Source: Synergistaceae bacterium
GTDB lineage: Bacteria; Synergistota; Synergistia; Synergistales; Aminobacteriaceae
Length of the DNA: 37,219 nucleotides
Assembly: GCA_031277095.1 (NCBI GenBank)
Contig: JAISLU010000016.1
Location: 1 to 37,219, forward strand
Direction: 5' to 3'
The position numbers and the translations under genes are program-made. Within the stretch, counting starts at the first letter, position 1. Every line of letters begins with the position of its first letter. The notes beneath the pieces were generated by a model. It was given only the letters and a program-made list of their open reading frames with translations, ran no database searches and had not been told where the DNA came from. Below are positions 29,615-37,219 of the stretch, piece after piece.

Positions 29615-32600
29615 ATCTCGTCGTCCTCGAACAGCTTCAATTGCCTGGATTTTGCGGAGTCTTTGGATAACTTCGCCGACCACATCTTGTGGATAGAGGC
29701 CGCTATACCCGCCGCGTTCTTCGTATCGGAATCCGGCCCGTGCTTGGTGAACCATTCTAGCAAGGGCGACAGGGCGACATGAGCCTTGAAGTTTTCGTTT
29801 TTCAGCGTATCCATCGCGTTTATGCCGCTGCCCTCGAAACACGCCCCGATCAACACGAGGGCTTGATCTAAATCGGAGGTGAGCCGCCGTTTGTGTCTGC
29901 CCTGCCAATCGAGAGCGAAATCGAGGGGCTTTACGTGATAGTATACCTTGTTGCTCTCGTGGCACCATCCGCGCGTGCTGAATTCGTCCGGTGTCGTAAT
30001 TGAGCCTTTGAGAAATTTTTGTAACTGGTCGCGCTCTATGGAAGCAATGCTGTTGAAAATCCTCAAAAATTGCCGCGTAATCGGCTCGGCGTTCGCGGGT
30101 GGGCGTTCCCTGCTCTTATCCGCGTCCTCGTCAATGAGCTGGTTGATCCCCAAGAGAGCGTCTTTGACGGACATCGTTTGGTCTTCGTCCACGTAGACTT
30201 TGCCATAGTGGCGGGAGAAATACTCCAGCGCCTTGCCGCGCCGTATCACTTGAAGGTCTGCCGCTGGAAGCCCCTGTTTGAGGTGGTTTTCGAGCATGTC
30301 CTTGAGTTTGTTCACGTCGGCCATGACCTCGCGGCGCATTTTGCCCCAGCTTACGGGCGTAGGCTCCTCCGTGCGCTTGCGGCAAACGTGGATAATGTCG
30401 TACTCGATTTTTTCTGAACCGAATTGACCTTCACCTTTTGTCTCGTCGGAACGGATAGGGTAAGTGGCCTCAAGATAAAACCCGGCGTCGAACAACGATT
30501 CCAACACCGCAACCCACGCCTGATCTTTATCATGGTGAAACGTAAACGCGAGGATTCCAGCGGGTTTCAACACTCTGTTCGCTTCTTTCCAGCATTCGGT
30601 CAGCACCCTTTGATAAAAACCGTCAGGGTTTTTCGGCTCCCGAAACGAATTCGCTACCGCCTCCGTCGATTTCGGAGAGTACTCACCGGAAAATATCTGA
30701 GGATATTTCTCATTCAACACCAATCGCAACCAGACGTAAAAAAAATCCGAGAGTTCTGCGTACTGCATGATCCCGCCGAAGGGCGGATCGGTGATGATCA
30801 TATCGATAGAAGAATTTTCTATATGGCGGAGTTCTGTAGAGGAACATTGAACAACATCGGCGCATTTAATCGCGTCTTTGGGCCTTACTTTTTCGCTCTT
30901 CTCTTTGTATTGCTCCGCGAGGTATTTGTCGATTTGATTTAACCCTTCAACACTTACGATTTCCCAAGGACGTTCCGTCCATACTGCCCCTTCTATAATG
31001 CCACTGACGCAGGAAAACCAATTTCCACGTCCTAAAACCGAGAAAACGCCATTCTCAATCACATTACTCTTAGGATGATAATTGTTGTTGCTCATGTGAG
31101 GAACGAGCTTGTCGTATTCTCGATCCCAAAAACAGAACATATTTTCGTTCCGCAGGTATTGTTGAAAAGCCCCTAAAACATACTCTCGTATCTTCCATTC
31201 GTAATTTCCCACTGTAATTATTGCTTTTAACAACTGTGTGAGAACTAACAATTGGCGCGGGTTAAACATTGTCCAGTAATGAGTAAAGCCGTGTTCTGGG
31301 ATTGCCCAGCCATGCGTTTTCCAACCATACGACAACTCACATCGGGGCCAAACCTCTATTAAATCCTCATCTTTTCGGGATTCCCATTCAGCAACCGCCG
31401 CGTCGTATTGCCGCGCAATTTTTTCTGAATATGGCGCGAAAAAACGTCCTCTATACGGAAAGCCGCTTTCGTCCCGTTTTGGCGCGTAACCTTGTACAGC
31501 GTAGGCGGCCATCGGGCCGGTCTTGCCAGTCGCTTTGACAGTCTCTAAAACGTTCTGCTCCGTGCCGCAAGCGCCACAGGCGTAATGAGACTTGTGGGGA
31601 ACCGTGCCGCGTTTTGTATTGAACGTAACCCCTGTCTCCGGGCAGGTCACTTCCTCCGGCAGTTTGCCCCGCGCTTCGAGCAGTCGGATTTTCGACGCCC
31701 GTTCCTCGTCCCATCTCGCCGTCGATTCGGCGTCGTCCTGTGCGGAACCGCCGTATGGATTGCCGTCCTTGTCCTCTTTCGGACTGCCAGCGAGCCATTG
31801 CGGGTGAACGAGCAAGGTTAGTTCGACTTTCTTGTTTTTCCCTTTGCCGAAATCGGCGAATTCTTTGTGCCCGCACTCCGGGCATACGGCCTCGCTCTTT
31901 TCTTTGTCGAAAACCGTGTAGGGCTTTTCGTCCGGTGCGACGTAAAGCGGAACGTCAGGCGCCATGCGCGCCTCGCTCTCTTCAACGTCGTACCTGACGC
32001 CGCATTTCGAACACTCGAATTCCTTATATTTCACGGTCAAATTTTTTACCGCCATGACGGGACTTGTCATTATCGGCGTTCGATGCCCGCAGCCCGTCAC
32101 CTGACAGGGGCCGTGTTTCGCCCAGAACGTGTAAATGATTTCCGGGCCTTTGTAATCGTATTCTTTGCGTTTATCCCAAGGGATTGAGAGCGGGTCGAAG
32201 TCTTCGGGCATGACGCGCCCGGTTGGCTTGTGCGTCCACTTGCCTTTCTCACCGTCCGGGCCGTCACAATAGTAGTAGGGCATGATTTGAGGTTTGACCT
32301 CGGCTTCGATATCCGCCAGCAGACGTTTCACTTCTTCGATATCGACTTTGGCGAACTCCTGTTTCACGACAAACCACGCCACCGGGTTCAAATCGTTGCC
32401 GGTCATTTGCATACCGAGACGCGAGCCTTCGACAAGCGTCGTGCCGCCGCCCATGAAGATATCGGCTACCTTGATTTTTTTGAACGCGCCTTTTTTCTGG
32501 TGATTGGCGTAGTAGTTGTCCCAGACCAATTTTGCTGCGCGGGATTCGTCGTCCGGGGCTTTCGCCGCCGCCGCGATGAGCATGGCGCGGAAAACGCTAG

Positions 32601-32829
32601 AGCGCCGACGCGCCCACCACTTCGACATCTGGTATATGGGCTTGCCCGCGTTTCCCTCGATGACGGCGACCTGATTCACCGACAGAATCGGGAAATCGAC
32701 CTCAAGACAGGTTTTCGGCCTGTTCGGATCGTTGAAATCGACAGTTTCCAACGCAACGACTTTGCCCGCGCCGACCGCTTTTGCGACTTCTTCAGCGAGT
32801 CGTTCTTTTTTCGACATTTTTACGCTCAT
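29611..32829 (-). CDS. DUF1156 DNA methyltransferase (PglX-like, type 3 BREX class)
   Basis: The ATG at 32829 overlaps the PglZ stop (ATGA) and begins MSVKMSKKERLAEEV; an extension to 32925 would run inside pglZ. 1072 aa. The N-terminal DUF1156 region (about 40-85) reads CLEVDFPILSVNQVAVIEGN and YQMSKWWARRRSSVFRAML. SAM-binding motif FMGGGT at 125-130, with NDLNPVAWF after strand 2. Catalytic DPPFGG at about 680, a D-P-P-[FY] motif of adenine-N6 or cytosine-N4 methylases. Four CxxC-type zinc-ribbon knuckles lie between (CQVTGC, CSKC, CPEC, CGAC). It presumably marks self DNA for the defence system. No R-M nuclease domain is seen. Confidence 0.9.
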   Translation of the reverse strand: MSVKMSKKERLAEEVAKAVGAGKVVALETVDFNDPNRPKTCLEVDFPILSVNQVAVIEGNAGKPIYQMSKWWARRRSSVFRAMLIAAAAKAPDDESRAAKLVWDNYYANHQKKGAFKKIKVADIFMGGGTTLVEGSRLGMQMTGNDLNPVAWFVVKQEFAKVDIEEVKRLLADIEAEVKPQIMPYYYCDGPDGEKGKWTHKPTGRVMPEDFDPLSIPWDKRKEYDYKGPEIIYTFWAKHGPCQVTGCGHRTPIMTSPVMAVKNLTVKYKEFECSKCGVRYDVEESEARMAPDVPLYVAPDEKPYTVFDKEKSEAVCPECGHKEFADFGKGKNKKVELTLLVHPQWLAGSPKEDKDGNPYGGSAQDDAESTARWDEERASKIRLLEARGKLPEEVTCPETGVTFNTKRGTVPHKSHYACGACGTEQNVLETVKATGKTGPMAAYAVQGYAPKRDESGFPYRGRFFAPYSEKIARQYDAAVAEWESRKDEDLIEVWPRCELSYGWKTHGWAIPEHGFTHYWTMFNPRQLLVLTQLLKAIITVGNYEWKIREYVLGAFQQYLRNENMFCFWDREYDKLVPHMSNNNYHPKSNVIENGVFSVLGRGNWFSCVSGIIEGAVWTERPWEIVSVEGLNQIDKYLAEQYKEKSEKVRPKDAIKCADVVQCSSTELRHIENSSIDMIITDPPFGGIMQYAELSDFFYVWLRLVLNEKYPQIFSGEYSPKSTEAVANSFREPKNPDGFYQRVLTECWKEANRVLKPAGILAFTFHHDKDQAWVAVLESLFDAGFYLEATYPIRSDETKGEGQFGSEKIEYDIIHVCRKRTEEPTPVSWGKMRREVMADVNKLKDMLENHLKQGLPAADLQVIRRGKALEYFSRHYGKVYVDEDQTMSVKDALLGINQLIDEDADKSRERPPANAEPITRQFLRIFNSIASIERDQLQKFLKGSITTPDEFSTRGWCHESNKVYYHVKPLDFALDWQGRHKRRLTSDLDQALVLIGACFEGSGINAMDTLKNENFKAHVALSPLLEWFTKHGPDSDTKNAAGIAASIHKMWSAKLSKDSAKSRQLKLFEDDEI

Positions 32830-33830
32830 GCTTCTGTCTTGCTCAACTCCACAAACGGACACAATACTTCGAGAAGCGAGAGACCGCCGTGGGTCAACAC
32901 CGGATAGCCGCCCTGGCTCTTCCATTTGCGCCGCCCGAGCGCCATTTGCCGTGTTCCGCTTATGCCGTCCAATTCCAGGAGAACAGGCGGCGCGTAAGGC
33001 CCCACGTCTCCGAGTTTGTCCGTATTGCGCCCGCCGGAGAATTTTTCCTTCAAGAAAGTTCCAATTGCTCCGTCCGCGTCAATAAATGATCCAGTAAAAG
33101 CGTAGCCGTGATCGGAAGTGATAACAAGGCGGCGGCCTTTCGCGAGTTTCGCGGCAAAGTCCCAGAAATCATCGCTCTCAAAAACCTTCTCCGCGTCTTT
33201 CAGTACATTCGTAAGCCCAGCCCCCGCTGAGGAATTTTCGTGAACTTTGCCGTCTGGCCAATGGTGCCAGAAAATCCAGTTCTTCGAGGCGTCGATCAGC
33301 CCCGCGCAATCGCGCCAGGGATAATTCACGCTCTCCGTGCGGAAATCGGGAAAGTTGGCGTTTTTCGCGCCGCCGCTCTGCAACTGACTGCGGCTGGAGA
33401 AGCCCAGAGCACGGGCAAACTCCGTCGTTTCACCCGGCAGCTCCGAGGCTAAAACGTCATTTTGAAGAACGGAAAAACCGTGTGTGTCCGCGCCTTTTAA
33501 CAGTAACGGCATTTCTCGAAGGGACAGACAATCGAGTATGAGAATAGCCTTAGCGTCGTAAGGTTTCCGCTGCCAATCTTTCAAGTTTTGGGAGTTTTTC
33601 GGGACAGCGTTCCCGAATTCTTTCCACAAGTCCCAGCCGACCGAGGAAAGAAAATGATCCATCAAACCGACCTCCTGGTCGCGCCGCGCAATCTCGCTCA
33701 TTTTGCCGTCTGTGTCTTTTGCGGAGACGGATTCGTACATGACGTTTCGCGTTTCGCCGACAAGAAGCGCCCATGCTTTGCCAGGCGGCAGTTTTGTCAG
33801 TTTACGCAAAACGTCCGAGGTGAGAGGCAT
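32826..33830 (-). CDS. pglZ: Short PglZ-domain protein
   Basis: 334 aa, ATG 33830 within TAATG, sharing a base with the stop of the ATPase gene. The alkaline-phosphatase-superfamily core is visible: ILILDCLSLREMPLLL with metal-ligand D100; LVITSDHGYAF (about 240) with the DH metal pair; PVLTHGGLSLLEVLCPFVEL near the end, the PglZ GG[LI]SxxE signature. PglZ proteins of BREX/Pgl systems usually exceed 650 residues; here the flanking N- and C-terminal modules are absent, leaving a near-minimal catalytic domain. The role in known systems is an essential core component with proposed phosphodiesterase or nuclease activity on DNA. Confidence 0.85.
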   Translation of the reverse strand: MPLTSDVLRKLTKLPPGKAWALLVGETRNVMYESVSAKDTDGKMSEIARRDQEVGLMDHFLSSVGWDLWKEFGNAVPKNSQNLKDWQRKPYDAKAILILDCLSLREMPLLLKGADTHGFSVLQNDVLASELPGETTEFARALGFSSRSQLQSGGAKNANFPDFRTESVNYPWRDCAGLIDASKNWIFWHHWPDGKVHENSSAGAGLTNVLKDAEKVFESDDFWDFAAKLAKGRRLVITSDHGYAFTGSFIDADGAIGTFLKEKFSGGRNTDKLGDVGPYAPPVLLELDGISGTRQMALGRRKWKSQGGYPVLTHGGLSLLEVLCPFVELSKTEA

Positions 33831-36538
33831 TAGTTCTCCTCCTTTTCAAGACTGAGCGAAAACGTCATCCCGTCCGGCAGTTTTTTGAGCAATTCTTTCA
33901 ACTGCGCTCCGCTTGCGTCGGAGACATGAATTGAAATCTCATGGAGGGCAGTTGCCGGGCCAATCTCCCATTCCTCGATTTTGCCGATGAGATTCAAAGG
34001 CGAAGTCGATGGGTTATTCAAAGGTTTCCGCGCTTTTGCGACAGGAGGAACGGACGGTATAGCGCCACCATTCGGAGGATTTACGACCGGCGGTGTTACC
34101 GGAGGCGTCGCGACATCGCTGCCCGTAAATGGCTTGTCGTACTCGCTGGTAGACGTCGGCTGGACTCCGCCGCTGGCCGGTACGGAAGAAGGCTCTCTGA
34201 TGATCACTTCGTCAAGCTGATGCCCGCTCATGGACAATTTGCCGCGGATACGCACCCAAGCGGATTCGTTATCTTCCCCCGGTTTTTGCTGCAATGTTTC
34301 CGAGCCGTGAACGTCGATGGCGATAAGACCCTTCGCGCACATCCTCAATATCCGCTCTTTAACGGCGACTTCGCCGAGCCACGGAATACAATCGTATTCG
34401 GCGGGGCGGGGTTCCCGCAGTTCGGCAAGCAATTTGCCGACGCCTCCGTTGTGCCGTGCCGCCTCGATGACCAACTCCTCGAAGTCTTCCGCTACGAATA
34501 AATTGCTGCCTATTGTTTTTTCGATACTTTCAATCGGCTGCGTCCCGCCGTTCGTCAGGTGTTCCACGCTGAACTCGCATTGAGATGGGTTCGGAAAATT
34601 CCAGCGGCGCAAAACGGCGAAACGGTCGAACCGTCTTTTAAGTTTCTCGCGCAGTTCTTTTTGGTATTTCCTAAAAAGTTCGCGATACGACGATGGTGAT
34701 TCCTTGCTCCATTCATCTGCCTGGTATTCCGCGCGGGCGAGCGTTAACAGTTCTTTGTCGAGAAAAATATTCGCCGAATCTTTCAGAGGCAAAAGGAAAC
34801 GAACCGTATTGCGGCGTTTCGTCAAATGATCCTTGAGCCATTTTCCAAGCGTTTCATGCAAATTGTCCGGATCTTCCGGCAGGACTAAGACCGGAAATCT
34901 ATCGTCCCAATTATCGGGCCGGTCTGAGTCTTCGAGGTTCGACCACGGGTCAGTCCTCCATGTTTTCGGAAGCACGATAACCCTATTCGCGGCGGCGATC
35001 CCTTCCGTTCCGCCGATTACATAGCGCACCTCGCCCGCAAGTCTCTGCAAATCGCGGCCATCGTCGAAAAATTTGTCGTTGCGGGCGTAGACCAATAGTT
35101 TCGCCTGCGGGTTTTCCTCCTCGCAGAAAATCAGCTTCGGGCCGTCGTGGTGGATATTGAAGCTGTTTTCAGTAATGACGGAGAGTTCCGATTGAAAAGC
35201 GTTGTCGTCAATGGATTTTTCGCGCGTAATGTCGCTTTGCAGCGTCTGAGGTTCCGCGCCGGCGTAGTTTCCAACGGCGATGGAACGGAGCCAGAGGGCA
35301 CTTATTATCTCGCGCAAGTGGGGAATTTTTATCTCATGATTCGGTACCACATCTTCGACTGACGTGATATTGTGTTGCGCTTTCTCCCGAATCGTACGAT
35401 GGCGCTGGTTGGCTACCGAATCCAGCAGCGCCCCTATTCCGGACTCATCTTTATCGATGCGAAAATCGGACGGTGTGAGAATGTGCGAAGTCTCGCCGCA
35501 ATTTTTGAACAGATTCGCCAAAATGCGGATCAAATCGCGTGTTTCCTGCGCGTCAGTGGCTACAAGCACCTGTTCTTCGAGCAGTCTCAGCAGCGCGGGG
35601 GCGAAAGGCCATGCTTCAAAGAATTCCTTCTTTCTTTTCTCCTGTTCAGCTGATGTGATATTCAATAACCTGAAATATTCCGACACGTGTACGGCGATCA
35701 GTTTTTCGATGTGGGTATCATCGATCTGCGCGCGGTTTTCAAAGAGACGGTGCAGGAGCATTTTTCTTCTGTCCTGCTGGATACGTTCCGGACTTCCGCC
35801 CGCTTTGAAATCTATCGCGATGGGGTTCACGCGGTGTACCTGCTGATAGGCATCGCTTTCGCCATTGCGGACGGAGATTACCAATACCAGCAGATCAGGC
35901 CTCTCCTTGGCGATCTCCGAAAGTATCTGTAAAAAATTGAAAGCCCATACTTTCGCCGGATTCGCCGGATCGTCCTTCAAACCGTCAAACCAGGTCTGAA
36001 ATTCGTCCAATAAAAGAACTGCCGGAGATTTTTCAAGCATTTCTTTTATCAGCACGTCGGAGGGAACGTCCGTTTTTTGCGCCCCCATGCCCTCCCATTT
36101 GCCGCGAATGAATTTGCCTTCAGGGTGACGCTCGAATAGCAAATCCCACAGATATTTATAACGCTGCCGGTGAAGGCTCTCGCTTATGACCGTCATTCCT
36201 TCCCGCAGTTTTATGCCGGCAATCGACGGCTTTTTCAACCTCTGCGCCCATGAATCGAGCCATGCTTTTGTCGAGGTCAAATCGTTTGCCGCGTGGTACA
36301 GAGCGGCGAGTAAATGCGATTTGCCGAGTCCGCGTTCCCCTATGAGGGCAACTGGGCGGCCTTGGTCGGGGCCGATGGCCTCTATGGATTTAAGCAAATC
36401 GAGCGTCGGGTAAGTGATTTCGAGAAATTCCCGCGCCGGTACTTGCGTAGCACCTTTATTGTCATCTGTTGTCAGTTCTATCGCGGTTCCTTTCAGGCGT
36501 TTGCCCCTGAATTCCTCGCGTAAAGCCAATCCCAGCAT
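33830..36538 (-). CDS. brxC: DUF499 AAA+ ATPase (BrxC/PglY-like), first gene of the defence operon
   Basis: The ATG at 36538 is preferred (GAGG 9 nt upstream) over TTG at 36562 and GTG at 36553, which have no ribosome site; this gives 902 aa. Walker A LIGERGLGKSHL at about 65-76, Walker B AVLLLDEFQTWFDG near 175, and a sensor-like LVLVISVRNGESDAYQQVHR. DUF499 proteins are the large ATPase of Pgl/BREX-related loci. The middle region is long and helical. A Pro/Thr/Gly-rich linker (TPPVTPPVVNPPNGG) around residues 805-850 joins a small alpha/beta C-terminal domain (about 60 aa) ending GMTFSLSLEKEEN. It probably acts as the nucleotide-driven hub binding PglZ and the methylase. The symbol is by analogy. 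Confidence 0.85.
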   Translation of the reverse strand: MLGLALREEFRGKRLKGTAIELTTDDNKGATQVPAREFLEITYPTLDLLKSIEAIGPDQGRPVALIGERGLGKSHLLAALYHAANDLTSTKAWLDSWAQRLKKPSIAGIKLREGMTVISESLHRQRYKYLWDLLFERHPEGKFIRGKWEGMGAQKTDVPSDVLIKEMLEKSPAVLLLDEFQTWFDGLKDDPANPAKVWAFNFLQILSEIAKERPDLLVLVISVRNGESDAYQQVHRVNPIAIDFKAGGSPERIQQDRRKMLLHRLFENRAQIDDTHIEKLIAVHVSEYFRLLNITSAEQEKRKKEFFEAWPFAPALLRLLEEQVLVATDAQETRDLIRILANLFKNCGETSHILTPSDFRIDKDESGIGALLDSVANQRHRTIREKAQHNITSVEDVVPNHEIKIPHLREIISALWLRSIAVGNYAGAEPQTLQSDITREKSIDDNAFQSELSVITENSFNIHHDGPKLIFCEEENPQAKLLVYARNDKFFDDGRDLQRLAGEVRYVIGGTEGIAAANRVIVLPKTWRTDPWSNLEDSDRPDNWDDRFPVLVLPEDPDNLHETLGKWLKDHLTKRRNTVRFLLPLKDSANIFLDKELLTLARAEYQADEWSKESPSSYRELFRKYQKELREKLKRRFDRFAVLRRWNFPNPSQCEFSVEHLTNGGTQPIESIEKTIGSNLFVAEDFEELVIEAARHNGGVGKLLAELREPRPAEYDCIPWLGEVAVKERILRMCAKGLIAIDVHGSETLQQKPGEDNESAWVRIRGKLSMSGHQLDEVIIREPSSVPASGGVQPTSTSEYDKPFTGSDVATPPVTPPVVNPPNGGAIPSVPPVAKARKPLNNPSTSPLNLIGKIEEWEIGPATALHEISIHVSDASGAQLKELLKKLPDGMTFSLSLEKEEN

Positions 36539-36975
36539 GGTCGTTCGCCTCACATCAGTCAACTCATGATTTATACTTTACGGTAGGCGGCTCTCAGACG
36601 ATAACAACGGTAATTGCGGTTCCTGCCACCATAAAATGTGCCGTCATTGTACAACATTTTCGGTGATGGATGAATCCATTATACCTTGGCAAGAACAACC
36701 TCCGCAGGTTTGCACATCTTGCCGCTGCTCTCTACTGGTTTGTGCATCTGATCCTACTGTTGTGGGACCGATACACTGCACTCTCTCTGGAAACGTCACA
36801 TTTATTTGTTGCGTTATCATGTCCGCACCATTTCAAACCCTATTTCAAGACTTCGAGATTTTCAAGATTTCAGAGAAATAAACCTAAAATGGAGAAACTT
36901 TTAGCACTACACTTCATTTCAGTCTTTTAATTGCAGCTTAAGCCTCCATTTTAAGCCAATATTCTCGAAATGCTC

Positions 36976-37004
36976 TTGCGAATTGCGGGCTTTTCTACTA
37001 AAAT
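36976..37004 (+). promoter_or_regulatory. Predicted promoter ahead of the palindrome
   Basis: TTGCGA (36976-36981), 17 bp, TAAAAT (36999-37004). Transcription would begin near 37011, inside the 30-bp palindrome. Confidence 0.45.
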
Positions 37005-37031
37005 ATGTAGTGTTATATAACACTACATATT
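37002..37031. repeat. 30-bp perfect palindrome, candidate operator
   Basis: Two 15-bp arms (AATATGTAGTGTTAT and its complement) meet with no spacer at 37016/37017. It overlaps the -10 and start point of the predicted promoter and is followed by AGGAGA and an ATG (37044) that reads only MSFIT before TGA. Symmetry and position fit binding of a dimeric repressor; as RNA it would fold into a very AT-rich hairpin. Confidence 0.75.
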
Positions 37032-37219
37032 AGGAGATTCTAATGTCATTTATCACGTGAATTTTGCATACTTTTATACTAGAAACTCAGATTAAATTTT
37101 ACACCATTGTAGAGACATTGTTTATAAAAAATATGTTTGTAAATCATGCTAGTTTTTAGTATAAATTATTAAATAAATTATACTATAAATTTAACGCGTG
37201 AATCATTAGAAATACAGGC

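Larger units (their letters stand above)
36539..37219. other. AT-rich right end without a convincing gene (681 bp)
   Basis: It must contain the defence-operon promoter, but only weak candidates are seen on the minus strand (TATAAA about 20 bp before the TTG codon; TACAAT further upstream). Overlapping 80-86 codon plus-strand frames (36636-36881, 36670-36930) are Cys/Leu-rich, have no ribosome site and match nothing I know. From about 36880 the sequence becomes strongly AT-rich, with the palindrome at 37002 and a 5-codon stub. Confidence 0.5.

Noticed and set aside
25963..36538. DISARM class 1 assignment
   Set aside because: The SNF2 helicase and methylase could fit, but drmA, drmB and drmC are absent, while PglZ and DUF499 point to BREX/Pgl.
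36636..36930. Two overlapping plus-strand frames at the right end
   Set aside because: No ribosome site, unusual Cys/Leu-rich composition, and neither frame matches a known family.
1..37219. tRNA genes, rRNA genes and CRISPR arrays
   Set aside because: No T-loop-like GTTCGAnTC cloverleaf context, no rRNA-like stretch and no regularly spaced 25-40 bp repeats were found by eye on either strand.

Overview
The window looks like a chromosomal segment of an anaerobic, flagellated bacterium, most likely a member of the Synergistota (Synergistaceae-like). That placement is an inference. It rests on gene content (an IscR/NifS/NifU cluster, HypA/HypB, a DHH-CBS-CBS-tRNA nucleotidyltransferase fusion, a DUF3793/flavodoxin pair, a polar-type flagellin with FlaG) and on moderately GC-rich coding sequence separated by short repetitive spacers. 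No rRNA, tRNA or CRISPR array was seen.

Left part (1-25000), mostly core genome. The window opens with the right end of an ISL3-type insertion sequence that stops just in front of the promoter of a membrane-anchored Ser/Thr protein kinase. Next comes an Fe-S assembly cluster (iscR-iscS-iscU) followed by a 3-methyladenine glycosylase (tag). A small unknown gene and a convergent flagellin-flaG unit follow. A plus-strand block then runs hypA-hypB-uvrD/pcrA-coaE-DHH/CCA-M50 protease-surE. argG has its own promoter and a terminator-like leader, and an alpha/beta hydrolase follows it. A minus-strand stretch carries DUF3793-flavodoxin, a KdpDE-like two-component system and a membrane protein with a PH-like tail.

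Right part (about 24900-37219), accessory island. A scar region holds a VirB10/TrbI fragment and a broken Rpn-family nuclease gene. It is followed, on the minus strand, by a tightly coupled defence operon. In transcription order this is a DUF499 AAA+ ATPase (BrxC/PglY-like), a very short PglZ-domain protein, a DUF1156 adenine/cytosine-N4 DNA methylase (PglX-like), a remnant PIN toxin with its small antitoxin-like partner, an unrecognised 165-aa protein, and an SNF2 helicase. Junctions are TAATG or ATGA overlaps or gaps of about 12 bases or less. The set resembles type 3 BREX but lacks brxA and brxF, and its PglZ is reduced. It is the most interesting system in the window. The far right end is AT-rich, has no convincing gene, and carries a 30-bp perfect palindrome over a predicted promoter.

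A recurrent trait is short tandem repetition (units of 6-15 bp) just upstream of start codons and sometimes inside genes (iscR, flaG). In several cases the repeat itself supplies the ribosome-binding site.
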